Shown here in pieces: positions 28,127-37,528 of a stretch of 64,000 nucleotides of DNA. The translations under genes and the position numbers were made by a program. The stretch covers positions 1 through 64,000 of the forward strand of contig JAIOUW010000002.1 of the NCBI GenBank assembly GCA_019931105.1, in the 5' to 3' direction. The DNA comes from Flavobacteriaceae bacterium NBU2977 (GTDB lineage Bacteria; Bacteroidota; Bacteroidia; Flavobacteriales; Flavobacteriaceae). The first letter of the stretch is position 1. Each line of letters begins with the position of its first letter. The notes below the pieces were generated by a model that saw only the letters and a program-made list of their open reading frames with translations, searched no databases and was not told the origin of the DNA.

Positions 28127-29998
28127 ATGTGTGGAATAGCGGGAATTCTGAATTTTGACGGGCAAAACAGTGTTTCTACCGAAATGCTTAAGAAGATGGC
28201 AGAGGTTATTGTGCACCGGGGTCCTGACGGAGAAGGATTCTTCGTTGAGGATAATATCGGATTGGCGCATCGAAGATTATCCATAATCGACCTTGCTGAA
28301 GGCGATCAACCCATGTTCAATGAACGAAAGACAATCGGTATTATCTTCAATGGAGAGATCTATAACTATATTGAGCTCAAGGATGAATTAAAACAACTAG
28401 GTCATTCGTTCTCAACGAACTCTGATACCGAGGTTATTATCAAAGCCTACGAACAATGGGGGTTTTCCTGTCAAGAAAAGCTTAACGGAATGTGGGCTTT
28501 TGCCCTTTGGGATTCCACCGAGCGGCACTTGTTCATTTCAAGGGATCGCCTTGGCGAGAAGCCCCTGAACTATATGGTGTATAAAGACACCTTCTTGTTC
28601 GCCTCCGAGATAAAAAGTATAATGGCCTATACGGGTGGAGTGGATGTCGATACCGACATGGAAGAGTTATATCTCTTTCTTGGTTATGTTCCATCGCCTT
28701 ATACCTTTTATAAATCGATTAAAAAGCTGCCGGCCGGAAAGTTTTTGGTGGTAAAAGACAAAAAAGTAAGTGAGCATACTTACTGGCAATTGCCCGATAT
28801 CGGTGAAACGGATCTTCGCAAAGACAAGAAAAAGATCAATTCCGAATTGAGCGAATTGCTTTACGATTCCATTCGTATACGTATGCGAAGCGATGTACCC
28901 TATGGGGCTTTTCTAAGTGGCGGTCTTGACTCTTCGAGCATTGTTGCCATTATGAGCGAAATTTCGTCGTTTCCTGTCAAGACCTTTACCATTGGTTTTA
29001 ACGAGAAGGCCTTTGACGAAAGAAAAAAGGCCGAGGTTATTGCTGAGCGGTTCAGAACAGAACATGCCGTAAAAATAGTCGACAAGTCGTCTTTGGAAAA
29101 ATCAATAAAGGATATTTTATATCACTTCGATGAGCCTTTTGCAGATCCCGCGGCGATCCCGACTTCGTTTTTGGCAGAAAGCGCGGCCGAACATGTAAAA
29201 ATGGTACTGACGGGAGATGGGGGTGATGAGGTCTTTGCTGGATATTCGAACTACCAAAGTGAACTTTTTGCCGAAGGCTATCAAAAAAGGGTTCCTCGAT
29301 TTCTCAAAAAAAGTCTTCCTATGCTAATTGATGGTCTCGGGAACGTAGTTACAGGCGATATTCGTTATAAGCTCAATAGGGTCGGTAGGGTACTCGATTC
29401 ATTCAATTTAGACTTTGACCAGCGATTGATTACCAAATTCGTGAAAATTCCACCAAAAGAGGTCAAATCGATATTGAACGACAAATCCTATCAAATAGAA
29501 GATTTCATATCAGAATCCTTGTACAATTGTAGATTAAAAGATCCTTTTTATCGTTTAAATTACTTTCATCTGAAGGTTTCGCTTGCCGACCAAATGTTGG
29601 CCAAGGTCGATAGAACAAGTATGGCCCATTCTCTTGAAACCCGAGCGCCATTTTTAGACCATAGGATCGTTGAGCTGATGTATCAGGTCGATAAGTCATT
29701 GAAAATGCCAAAATATTCAGATCAAGGCGTAAAATACCTGTTGAAGGAGGTAATGGGCCAAAAACTGCCCAAATCTATTTTAGACCGAAAAAAGCAGGGT
29801 TTCGAGGTTCCTTTGAGAGAATGGTTCAAAGATGGCGAATTTGACGATATGCTCGATTCAACGCCTACATTGAACATTTTGAACGATTGTGCAGTAATGA
29901 AATTGATCGAGGAAAATAAAAATGGCCAAGTAGATCATGGCGCACTTTTATGGCGTATCGTATTGTTACAAAAATGGATGAATCGAACGATCGCGTAA
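28127..29998 (+). CDS. asnB: Asparagine synthase (glutamine-hydrolysing) family amidotransferase
   Basis: A 623-aa AsnB-type enzyme. Cys2 (MCGIAGI) is the class II glutaminase nucleophile after Met removal; the glutaminase domain spans about residues 2-190. The synthetase domain has the pyrophosphate loop SGGLDSSS (about 263-270) and TGDGGDEVFAGYSNY (about 363-377). It starts 45 bases after a glycosyltransferase and ends 19 bases before another. In polysaccharide operons such paralogues (WbpS/ExoSpO-like) amidate sugar carboxylates rather than make asparagine; that role here is inferred from context, and free asparagine synthesis cannot be excluded. Confidence 0.88.
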   Translation: MCGIAGILNFDGQNSVSTEMLKKMAEVIVHRGPDGEGFFVEDNIGLAHRRLSIIDLAEGDQPMFNERKTIGIIFNGEIYNYIELKDELKQLGHSFSTNSDTEVIIKAYEQWGFSCQEKLNGMWAFALWDSTERHLFISRDRLGEKPLNYMVYKDTFLFASEIKSIMAYTGGVDVDTDMEELYLFLGYVPSPYTFYKSIKKLPAGKFLVVKDKKVSEHTYWQLPDIGETDLRKDKKKINSELSELLYDSIRIRMRSDVPYGAFLSGGLDSSSIVAIMSEISSFPVKTFTIGFNEKAFDERKKAEVIAERFRTEHAVKIVDKSSLEKSIKDILYHFDEPFADPAAIPTSFLAESAAEHVKMVLTGDGGDEVFAGYSNYQSELFAEGYQKRVPRFLKKSLPMLIDGLGNVVTGDIRYKLNRVGRVLDSFNLDFDQRLITKFVKIPPKEVKSILNDKSYQIEDFISESLYNCRLKDPFYRLNYFHLKVSLADQMLAKVDRTSMAHSLETRAPFLDHRIVELMYQVDKSLKMPKYSDQGVKYLLKEVMGQKLPKSILDRKKQGFEVPLREWFKDGEFDDMLDSTPTLNILNDCAVMKLIEENKNGQVDHGALLWRIVLLQKWMNRTIA

Positions 29999-30017
29999 AC
30001 AATTCGAAAACGAACCG

Positions 30018-31124
30018 ATGCCCGAAAGGAAAAATATCTGTATCACTATTAATTCACTTGCTCCGGGAGGTGCCGAAAAGCAAAGTTTGCTCCTGGCCAA
30101 GGCACTGCGGCCATATCATAACGCAACCGTGGTAATCATCAATCCAAAACCATGCTATGAGGCCCATGTGACCGTAATTAATAACGAAGGACTTGACCAT
30201 GTTTTTCTTTCAAAGAATCCGGTGCGCAAATTTTACCAATTTCAGGGCTTTCTCAAGACACGAAAAATCGATATTATTTTCGCATTCTTACCTACAGATA
30301 CCATTTGGGCCTCGATTTGCGGTAAGATTTGCGGTGTACCTTATATTTTTGGTGGCATTCGAAACAGTCACATTGCCTATGCGAAATATGCCGCGCTGCG
30401 ATTTGTTAATAACAACTTGCTCGATTATACCATCGCCAATAATTATGCCGCCTATGAGTCTGCTATAGAATTCGGGTTTAAGAAAAAAGTAATGGTGGTC
30501 CCCAATGGGATCGAGATGCGACCCATGCGGCAAACGGTAAATGCGAGCAAGACGATTTCGATTATCAGCGTAGGGCGATTGGTAAGGCAAAAAGATTATG
30601 AAACGGCCCTTAAGGCGATATTGGAATTGAAGAACCTAACCGAAAAGGCATATTCTTTACGCTATCGGATAGTAGGAAGTGGCCCTGAGCAGCAACATAT
30701 AGAGACATTGGTCGAAAGTTTTGGCTTAAACAATGAAGTTGAGCTTATTACGGACCCCCACAATATTTATGAGCTTCTTGAGTCATCTGACATTTATCTC
30801 TGTACCTCTACCTTTGAAGGAATATCCAATTCAATTATGGAAGCCATGAACTGTTCCTTGCCGGTGGTGGCGACCGATGCCGGTGACAATTCCAGGTTGG
30901 TGTTGCACGGTCAAACGGGGTTTTTGGCAAAAATTGGAGATTTTCAAGAGCTCGCCAACTTTTTATTTGAAATGATCGAATCGCCCAAAGAACGGACTCA
31001 AATGGGAATAAAGGGCTATGATCATCTAGCCGATGGATTTAGCTATGAGACTTTTCAGAAAAGATATTTGAAGCTTATCGAAAACATAGGTGAAATTGAG
31101 ATAGTCGATGGAATATTTCGGTAA
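30018..31124 (+). CDS. Glycosyltransferase family 4 enzyme
   Basis: A 368-aa GT-B retaining glycosyltransferase. N-terminal nucleotide-domain loop: SLAPGGAEKQSLLLAKAL (about residues 12-29). Donor domain: VPNGIEM (about 161-167), ISVGRLVRQKDYETALKAI and the E-x7-E catalytic block STFEGISNSIMEAMNCSLP, followed by PVVATDAGDNSRLV. It follows asnB by 19 bases and belongs to the same operon. It is predicted to add one sugar of the repeat unit on the cytoplasmic face; the sugar is not inferable. Confidence 0.9.
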   Translation: MPERKNICITINSLAPGGAEKQSLLLAKALRPYHNATVVIINPKPCYEAHVTVINNEGLDHVFLSKNPVRKFYQFQGFLKTRKIDIIFAFLPTDTIWASICGKICGVPYIFGGIRNSHIAYAKYAALRFVNNNLLDYTIANNYAAYESAIEFGFKKKVMVVPNGIEMRPMRQTVNASKTISIISVGRLVRQKDYETALKAILELKNLTEKAYSLRYRIVGSGPEQQHIETLVESFGLNNEVELITDPHNIYELLESSDIYLCTSTFEGISNSIMEAMNCSLPVVATDAGDNSRLVLHGQTGFLAKIGDFQELANFLFEMIESPKERTQMGIKGYDHLADGFSYETFQKRYLKLIENIGEIEIVDGIFR

Positions 31125-31208
31125 ACGCATAAAGATGTAGGTTTGCTTGACGGAGCAAGAGTAATTTCTATGGTCCGCACCGGCTATCCATGCGAAAGAA
31201 AACATAAA

Positions 31209-32309
31209 ATGAAGATATTATATCTAATAGATAGTCTGGTTTCTGGAGGTAGGGAGAGGAGACTGGTCGAACTTATCAAAGGTTTTGACCAATACCCCGG
31301 TGTATCACTCAAATTGGTAGTTTTCTCGGATAAGATACATTACAACGAAATCTATGATCGCGACATTGATATCATTATCATGAAGCGTGTTCCGAAAAGA
31401 AACCCGATGGTATTCCATAGGTTATATAAACTATGCAAGGCATATAGGCCAGACCTTATCCACAGTTGGGGAACGATGTCGGCGATTTTTGCAATTCCCA
31501 CATCGAAATTGCTCAATATAAAATTGATCAACGGAAACATTACCGATGCACCAAAGAACATGACTTTGCTCCATAAAGAATTATTTCGCGCCAAGTTGAC
31601 CTTTCCTTTTTCTACAGTGGTAGTCGGTAATTCTCTAGCGGGCCTCAAAGCTTATAGGGTTCCGAAGGAGAAGGGTATTTGCATTTATAATGGTTTTGAC
31701 TTTGGGCGTGTTGCCAATCTAAAGGATAAGAAGCTAGTAAAAAAAGAACTCGGCATCGAAACCAAGAAGGTAATCGGAATGGTCGGAGGTTTTTTTGACC
31801 GAAAAGATTACAAAACCTTTATAAATGCGGCACTGTTGGTTTTGAAACAAAGAGACGACGTGACCTTTGTTGCGGTTGGAGAAGGGCCTAATCTGGAGAT
31901 TTGTAAAGATTTGGTACCCAAGGATCATGCAAATGATTTTGTATTTACCGGCGCGCGAACTGACGTTGAGTCCATTATAAACATTTTTGATATTGGAGTG
32001 TTATCTACAAATTCAGAAGTGCACGGTGAGGGTATTTCAAACGCCATTCTTGAATATATGGCCATGGAAAAACCGGTAGTGGCTACCATAGGTGGCGGCA
32101 CCAATGAAATTGTGGAACCTGGCAAAACTGGAATATTGATTCCGGATAGTGCTCCTGAAAATATGGCATCTGAATTGAACTATCTGCTTGAAAATGTAGT
32201 TGATGCCAAAGCAATGGGACAAAAAGGAAAACAAAGGATCGAAGAATTCTTTAGTCTGGCCAAGATGATCGATGCCTACCATAAACTTTACATTTCGCTT
32301 ATCGATTGA
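31209..32309 (+). CDS. Glycosyltransferase family 4 enzyme
   Basis: A 366-aa GT-B glycosyltransferase. The ATG at 31209 gives MKILYLIDSLVSGGRERRLV, the normal GT4 opening; an in-frame TTG at 31143 would add 22 residues unlike the family. Donor-domain motifs are CIYNGFDFGRV, IGMVGGFFDRKDYKTFI and the E-x7-E block EGISNAILEYMAMEKPVVAT, then GGGTNEIV. It is about 85 bases after the previous glycosyltransferase. Predicted role: addition of another repeat-unit sugar. Confidence 0.88.
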   Translation: MKILYLIDSLVSGGRERRLVELIKGFDQYPGVSLKLVVFSDKIHYNEIYDRDIDIIIMKRVPKRNPMVFHRLYKLCKAYRPDLIHSWGTMSAIFAIPTSKLLNIKLINGNITDAPKNMTLLHKELFRAKLTFPFSTVVVGNSLAGLKAYRVPKEKGICIYNGFDFGRVANLKDKKLVKKELGIETKKVIGMVGGFFDRKDYKTFINAALLVLKQRDDVTFVAVGEGPNLEICKDLVPKDHANDFVFTGARTDVESIINIFDIGVLSTNSEVHGEGISNAILEYMAMEKPVVATIGGGTNEIVEPGKTGILIPDSAPENMASELNYLLENVVDAKAMGQKGKQRIEEFFSLAKMIDAYHKLYISLID

Positions 32310-32392
32310 CCAAGTACATGAAATGAACCCGATACCAATGACATATTTGAATGAAATTTGCGTTAGACAAATAGAAATCTGCAAAAAAAGCC

Positions 32393-33511
32393 ATGTCTAA
32401 AAGGAAGATCGTCTTTTTCGGAATCAAATATTTTCCATCAAAAGGGGGCACAAGTCGTGTCGCCGAGAGCTTGCTTAAGGGTTTGAAAGATCATTTCGAC
32501 ATCACTGTTTATTGTTATAAGAATGAGCTGGCTGCCGAAAATATTCCAGGGGTAAAGACGATTCAATTTTCCGAAATTCCGATAAAGGGCATAGGGGTCT
32601 TTTTATATTATCTGAGGTGTTGCATTCATCTAATGGTCAAGGGCAAGTACGATTTGGTCCATGTTCACAAAACCGATGCGGCATTTTTTCTTCCGATTCT
32701 TGAAAGAAAGTTCAAGACGGTCTCCACTTCACACGCGATACCGTATTACGATGATAAGTGGTCAAAGTTTGGAAAATTCTACTTTCGAATCGCCGAACGG
32801 TTTTTTATGAAGGCAAAAGGTGCCGTTACATCGATTTCAAGATCACAGGTCAAATACTATAGCGGCAAATATGGGCGCTCGGTCAATTTTATACCCAATG
32901 GTCTTGACATTTCGAAACTCGATCAGGTTAAAAACGCCGATTCAATACTTGAAAAGCATGGGGTAAACGCGAACTATTTGTTGTTCGCGGCGCGGAGGAT
33001 CATACCTTTGAAAGGGTGCCATACGCTCATAAGGGCCTTGGATCAAATCAAGTTCAATGGTACACTGGTAATCTCTGGCGATGAGAAGCAATTACCGGCC
33101 TATACTCAAAAATTAAAAAATGAGGCATCTAACTTGAATGTTAAATTCCTCGGATATGTTGCCGACCAACAGATTCTGAACGGCTTGATCAAAGGGGCTG
33201 ATTTTTTTATTTTTCCATCTGAAATAGAAGGCATGTCAATGATGCTTTTAGAAGTCGCATTTAACGGAACCCCATTGATTTGCAGCGACATCCCACAAAA
33301 TACCGATGTACTAAGCGAAAATGAGGTGTTGTTTTTTGAAAGCAAAAATGTAAACGATCTAGCACAGAAAATCGAATATGCCTATAAAAACCGAGAAATC
33401 ATGAACGAGAGAGCCACCAAGACCAAGAGCAAGATCAAGAACGAATATGATATCGGGTATGCCATTGGCCTCTATATTGACCTTTATAACGACCTCATAG
33501 GCCAAAAATAA
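32393..33511 (+). CDS. Glycosyltransferase family 4 enzyme
   Basis: A 372-aa GT-B glycosyltransferase with KYFPSKGGTSRVAESLLKGL at about residues 14-33, FIPNGLDISKL (about 168-178), ARRIIPLKGCHTLIRAL, and the catalytic E-x7-E block EIEGMSMMLLEVAFNGTPLI. Intact and full length. It is the last of four GT4 enzymes of the operon, which suggests a repeat unit of about five sugars if one counts the initiating transferase and one addition per enzyme (inference only). It precedes the deacetylase gene by 14 bases. Confidence 0.9.
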   Translation: MSKRKIVFFGIKYFPSKGGTSRVAESLLKGLKDHFDITVYCYKNELAAENIPGVKTIQFSEIPIKGIGVFLYYLRCCIHLMVKGKYDLVHVHKTDAAFFLPILERKFKTVSTSHAIPYYDDKWSKFGKFYFRIAERFFMKAKGAVTSISRSQVKYYSGKYGRSVNFIPNGLDISKLDQVKNADSILEKHGVNANYLLFAARRIIPLKGCHTLIRALDQIKFNGTLVISGDEKQLPAYTQKLKNEASNLNVKFLGYVADQQILNGLIKGADFFIFPSEIEGMSMMLLEVAFNGTPLICSDIPQNTDVLSENEVLFFESKNVNDLAQKIEYAYKNREIMNERATKTKSKIKNEYDIGYAIGLYIDLYNDLIGQK

Positions 33512-33525
33512 AAACCCTTAACACA

Positions 33526-34587
33526 GTGAATGCCTACCAAAAAAAGAAGATAATCTCAAAGATTGCACCGGTCGTTACGGCTACAGGGGTACCTAATCTA
33601 TTTGAGGGCCGTTACGGAGGTATCGGACATATACTGATGTTCCATAGAGTAGTGCCCGATTCGAAAAAAAAACGTGTTCACAACCATTTGAGTCTTGAGG
33701 TTACCCCGGAGCATCTTGAGCGTACGATCAAATTTTTTGCCGAAAAAAATTACAATTTTATCTCGATCGATCAGCTAGATGAACGATTGGGCAATGAAGT
33801 CTGCGATAATAAAAGATTTGTGGTCTTTACTTTTGACGACGGTTTTCGCGACAACCTGGAAATAGCCTACCCGATCTTTAAAAAATACGGGGTTCCTTTT
33901 ACGGTATATGTAACAACGGGGATGCCGAACCATACGGCCGTTTTATGGTGGTACATTCTCGAGGACATGCTGCTTGAACGGGATAATGTACATTTTACCT
34001 GGAAGAAAAAACAATATTCGTACGAATCAAAGACTTCGGACCAGAAAGAAAAGGCATTTGAATCGATTCAACATTTTGTTCATCAGAACTTTTCATTGGA
34101 TGATCACCTTCAATTGTTGCAGGCCATATTCAAGGATTTTCAATCGGATCTGACGCGGCATTCGTCCGAACTTGGAATGAACTGGGATGAGATACGCCTT
34201 TTAAATCAAGACCCGCTGGTAACCATTGGGGCGCATACCGTAAATCACTACAACCTCTCCAAACTTCCCCCGGAAGCCTTAAAGAGGGAGATTCTTGATT
34301 CAAAAATTGAATTGGAAAGACAGCTTGGTCAACCTATAGAGCATTTTGCCTATCCTTATGGCAAAACGCATCATGCGTCTGAACGAGAATATAATTGTAC
34401 CGAAGATCTGGGTTTTAAAACCGCCGTTAGCACCAATATTGGCAATTTGTTCGCTGAAAATTTCCATAGACCCTATAGCCTACCTCGCATAAACATAAAC
34501 AGGGTTACCGACGAACATGTGCTTAAATTGCAGACAAGCGGACTGATTCCTTTCTTGGTCAATAAAGGTAAAAGTATCATCCGGTGA
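33526..34587 (+). CDS. Polysaccharide deacetylase (NodB homology domain)
   Basis: A 353-aa carbohydrate esterase family 4-like enzyme predicted to remove N- or O-acetyl groups from a sugar of the repeat unit. NodB motifs are TFDDGFRDN (about 103-111; metal and base Asp), the zinc His pair in GAHTVNHYNLSKL (about 237-249) and FAYPYGK (about 271-277). No signal peptide or lipobox is visible, so a cytoplasmic or membrane-associated site is suggested. The start is GTG at 33526, 14 bases after the last GT4 stop. It ends the main operon; the next gene is separated by about 340 bases. Confidence 0.87.
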   Translation: MNAYQKKKIISKIAPVVTATGVPNLFEGRYGGIGHILMFHRVVPDSKKKRVHNHLSLEVTPEHLERTIKFFAEKNYNFISIDQLDERLGNEVCDNKRFVVFTFDDGFRDNLEIAYPIFKKYGVPFTVYVTTGMPNHTAVLWWYILEDMLLERDNVHFTWKKKQYSYESKTSDQKEKAFESIQHFVHQNFSLDDHLQLLQAIFKDFQSDLTRHSSELGMNWDEIRLLNQDPLVTIGAHTVNHYNLSKLPPEALKREILDSKIELERQLGQPIEHFAYPYGKTHHASEREYNCTEDLGFKTAVSTNIGNLFAENFHRPYSLPRININRVTDEHVLKLQTSGLIPFLVNKGKSIIR

Positions 34588-34923
34588 TCCGAAGTGACCG
34601 AAGTAAGGTTCTAACTGTATTTCTTGCCCGATAAATTACTGATTTTCCGACTAGGTCCTCAAAATTGGCATAATCCATCCTTAAATTATGCTTCCTTCTT
34701 TTCAATCCAGTAAAGCGGCAAGCCGTAGATTTCTTAAAATAATAGGTATTTCAACGAATAAACTGTTAAAAAACAGATTGTTACGAGCGATATTCGATTT
34801 TCAAGCGTAGATAATAAGAGCAGTACATCGAGTAAAAAGATCATTTCGACCATTTAACATCAAAAACAGACCAATTTGAAGCCCAAATAATTTTATCGTA
34901 TTACTTATTAACCTACTTTTCCA
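34588..34923. other. Intergenic region before the lyase gene
   Basis: About 340 AT-rich bases. No ORF, tRNA or strong terminator was found. It presumably contains a separate promoter for the downstream lipoprotein lyase gene, but no exact TAnnTTTG box was seen. Confidence 0.5.
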
Positions 34924-36216
34924 ATGAATTTTAACACCCTATCCCCGAAAAAAGTGTTGTTGGTTATCGCTATATATTTGTTTCATCTATCTTGTTCGCA
35001 AGACCAAGATCTCTTGACTAGACATGTTCTTAATGAAGGACAAAATCATGCTGGGGACGGTTTTGTAGTAGACGACACCTTTGTTGTTCCTTCGGATAAA
35101 AGCATGGTGCTTGATGTTCTATCAAACGATGGCTTTGATGAGCAAGACAGCGTTTCGATTACCAAAACATCGCAACCAAATCATGGTACCATAAAGGTCA
35201 ATACCGACTATACGATTATATATACCCCAGACATTCAATTGCCCTTATCCACAGCTGAAGAAACTTTGGATAATGATGCTGAAATGGTCGATACTTTCAC
35301 CTATACCACAGAGGTCGTCGATGAAGACGGTACAATAACGACGGACGAGGGTAACGTTACCGTTGTTATTGACCCTGAACCCGTGGTGTCGAACGAATGT
35401 TTTACAGATGGGGGCAAGGCCGGTGACACCGGACTTAAAACTTGGTGTTGGGAAGATGTGAGCTTGCCCTCGTATTCAAAAAACACAGGTGTGAATTTTA
35501 GCAATGATGAACTAAGTTTTGCAACCGAGTGTGATGAAGAATCGGTATTCAAAGATGGCGACCAACTCGTGTTTCGTTTAAATCCGAAAATGCCGTCGAC
35601 AGAAAGTTGGTGTACAAGGGACTTCAATATGAGAGCCGAAATACGTACGGCCCCTTGGCCCATAAAACATGAACCCGGAACCGAAGAATGGTTCGGTTGG
35701 AGCTATACTTTCAATGAGGATTATATTATCGATCCGGCAAGCGAGTGGCTTTTTCATCAAGTACACAACGGTATAGCCGGGCAAACACCCTTATACGAGT
35801 TAATGGTGGCCAGAGCAGGGCTGTACAATGCCAGTGCAGGCGAAATTGTGGTCAAAAACAATGCTAATGGCCCCAATCATGTTCTGACCGGTATCATACC
35901 AAGAGCGGCACAGACAATAGATGTAGTTGTTCACGTAATCTGGGGTGATTCGGCCAATGGCTTGCTCCAGGTCTGGATCAATGGCAATAACGTTTATGAT
36001 AAACAAGTGACCACTATTCGTCCAGGCTGGGAATATGGCGGAAATGCCAAATGGGGAATCTATAAATGGACCTGGTCAGATAGTAATGGGGTAGAGGCTT
36101 CCGCTCAGGCAGGGGTCACCGACCTGCGGACTTCCATGGGAGCCTTGAAAATAATTACCAGAAGGCCAGGAGACGCTGATTATGGCAAAGATTCCTATAA
36201 TCAAGTAAAGCCTTGA
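34924..36216 (+). CDS. Surface lipoprotein polysaccharide lyase (heparin lyase I-like fold)
   Basis: A 430-aa lipoprotein, lipid anchor at Cys24 (LFHLSCSQDQD). Residues about 40-150 form a cadherin/VCBS-like domain (DVLSNDGFDEQDSVSITK, TIIYTPD, DTFTYTTEVVDEDG). Residues about 157-430 resemble the beta-jelly-roll 'Polysacc_lyase' family (PF14099, heparin lyase I-like), with FNMRAEIRTAP, EEWFGWSYTFNEDY, FHQVHNG, LLQVWINGNNVYD and YGGNAKWGIYKW. Such enzymes cleave uronate-containing polymers by beta-elimination. Placed right after the exopolysaccharide operon, it may trim or release the polymer made here. The family call is by pattern, and the substrate is unknown. Confidence 0.7.
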   Translation: MNFNTLSPKKVLLVIAIYLFHLSCSQDQDLLTRHVLNEGQNHAGDGFVVDDTFVVPSDKSMVLDVLSNDGFDEQDSVSITKTSQPNHGTIKVNTDYTIIYTPDIQLPLSTAEETLDNDAEMVDTFTYTTEVVDEDGTITTDEGNVTVVIDPEPVVSNECFTDGGKAGDTGLKTWCWEDVSLPSYSKNTGVNFSNDELSFATECDEESVFKDGDQLVFRLNPKMPSTESWCTRDFNMRAEIRTAPWPIKHEPGTEEWFGWSYTFNEDYIIDPASEWLFHQVHNGIAGQTPLYELMVARAGLYNASAGEIVVKNNANGPNHVLTGIIPRAAQTIDVVVHVIWGDSANGLLQVWINGNNVYDKQVTTIRPGWEYGGNAKWGIYKWTWSDSNGVEASAQAGVTDLRTSMGALKIITRRPGDADYGKDSYNQVKP

Positions 36217-36233
36217 TCATACCTGAGGTTTTC

Positions 36234-37517
36234 TTAGTGTTCTGATTTTACGCGATCGATTCTAAGAACGTTCGTATAAACGTAGGCCATGAATATCACT
36301 AATGCCGGCACCATTATGATGAAATTGCGGCCCCGACCTTCGGTCAGTACTATGCCGCATATATAAATCAAAGAAAAAACCATAAAGGCGTATATAGCAT
36401 AAGGTATTCGCTTTCTTGCCTTAAAAGCCGGGTATAAACTCAATATCCATAATACGACGATGAACATGTTGGGTATTAGGTATCCGAAAGCGTTCAGGTT
36501 TTGTTCCCTATAAGAGAAGGGGTAATGAAATAATATTCGTCCGACATTCGACACTGTATTTTTAATGTATTTCACCGGATGTTCTTTCATGTTCGCTATT
36601 GCCTTCGTTTTAAAAACACTATCCCGTTGCATGTGTGTCAATGGTTCAAGTTGCAAGTAGAAGTCACGGTGATTTTTTGAAAGTTCGCTAAGATCTTTAT
36701 AGGTGCTAGAGTGCTCGGCGGTAGCCGAATGACCGTTCAGTACGTCTTCCCTAGAAAACCAATTTCCCCATTCGCCATCAAACGGCGTCGAACGATGATA
36801 AAGAATCTCCCCCCCGCCGGTACCCATGTAAAATGGTTTTCCTGTGATGGCATAGGCATATAATAGATAGGGTGTTATAACCAATAGGCCTCCCACTAGG
36901 GCCAAAGCTGTTTTTATGTTCTTGTTGTTCCTTTTCCACAAATGCAAAGACAGTACGCAGAGCAAGCTCAGAACGACTACCTGAAAGAAAATAATCTTTA
37001 CCAGTACCAAAAACCCGGTATAGAAAGAAAGTACGACAATTTGTTTCCAATCGAACTTTTCTTGCCGAAATAGCTTTGATAGATGGTACGCGATCGCACA
37101 AACAATCATGAAAGCCAAGGGCTCGGAATACAACAGGGGAATATACCTCAATAAAGGGGGATAAAGACCCATCAACACCGCAAAAAGGATGGCTTTTTTT
37201 TCTTCAGTGAAAAATTCCATGGTCTTTTTTAACAAGGCCACACCGATTAGAACAAAAATGACATTCAAGAGCTTCAAAGACAAAATACCTGCGCCTAGGG
37301 CCATAAAAGCCGCAAGAACCAATGGATACCCAGGCCCATTACCCAAATAAGGATTGCTCGAATCGGTAAAAAATCCTTGGGTCAAATTGACCGCATAACC
37401 CATATGGCGGGTTTCATCGCCGATCAAGCCGTTCGAGAAAAAGACAAGTGCAACAGCAATGTAGAGCACTGCCAATGCCAGAAATGGCAATGTTTTTTTA
37501 TGTGAACGCCAATTCAT
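36234..37517 (-). CDS. ArnT/GT39-like polyprenyl-phosphate sugar transferase
   Basis: A 427-aa polytopic protein with about ten to twelve helices. The first periplasmic loop carries GDETRHMGYA; the DETR echo of ArnT-type (GT39/GT83) enzymes places the catalytic Asp there (about residues 33-37). Such proteins take a sugar from a polyprenyl phosphate carrier and put it on a periplasmic acceptor such as lipid A, glycan or protein. It is the last gene of a four-gene minus-strand operon, 11 bases after the GT2 that probably makes its donor. Its stop lies 17 bases from the convergent lyase gene. Confidence 0.78.
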   Translation of the reverse strand: MNWRSHKKTLPFLALAVLYIAVALVFFSNGLIGDETRHMGYAVNLTQGFFTDSSNPYLGNGPGYPLVLAAFMALGAGILSLKLLNVIFVLIGVALLKKTMEFFTEEKKAILFAVLMGLYPPLLRYIPLLYSEPLAFMIVCAIAYHLSKLFRQEKFDWKQIVVLSFYTGFLVLVKIIFFQVVVLSLLCVLSLHLWKRNNKNIKTALALVGGLLVITPYLLYAYAITGKPFYMGTGGGEILYHRSTPFDGEWGNWFSREDVLNGHSATAEHSSTYKDLSELSKNHRDFYLQLEPLTHMQRDSVFKTKAIANMKEHPVKYIKNTVSNVGRILFHYPFSYREQNLNAFGYLIPNMFIVVLWILSLYPAFKARKRIPYAIYAFMVFSLIYICGIVLTEGRGRNFIIMVPALVIFMAYVYTNVLRIDRVKSEH

Positions 37518-37528
37518 AGAAACCGAAC

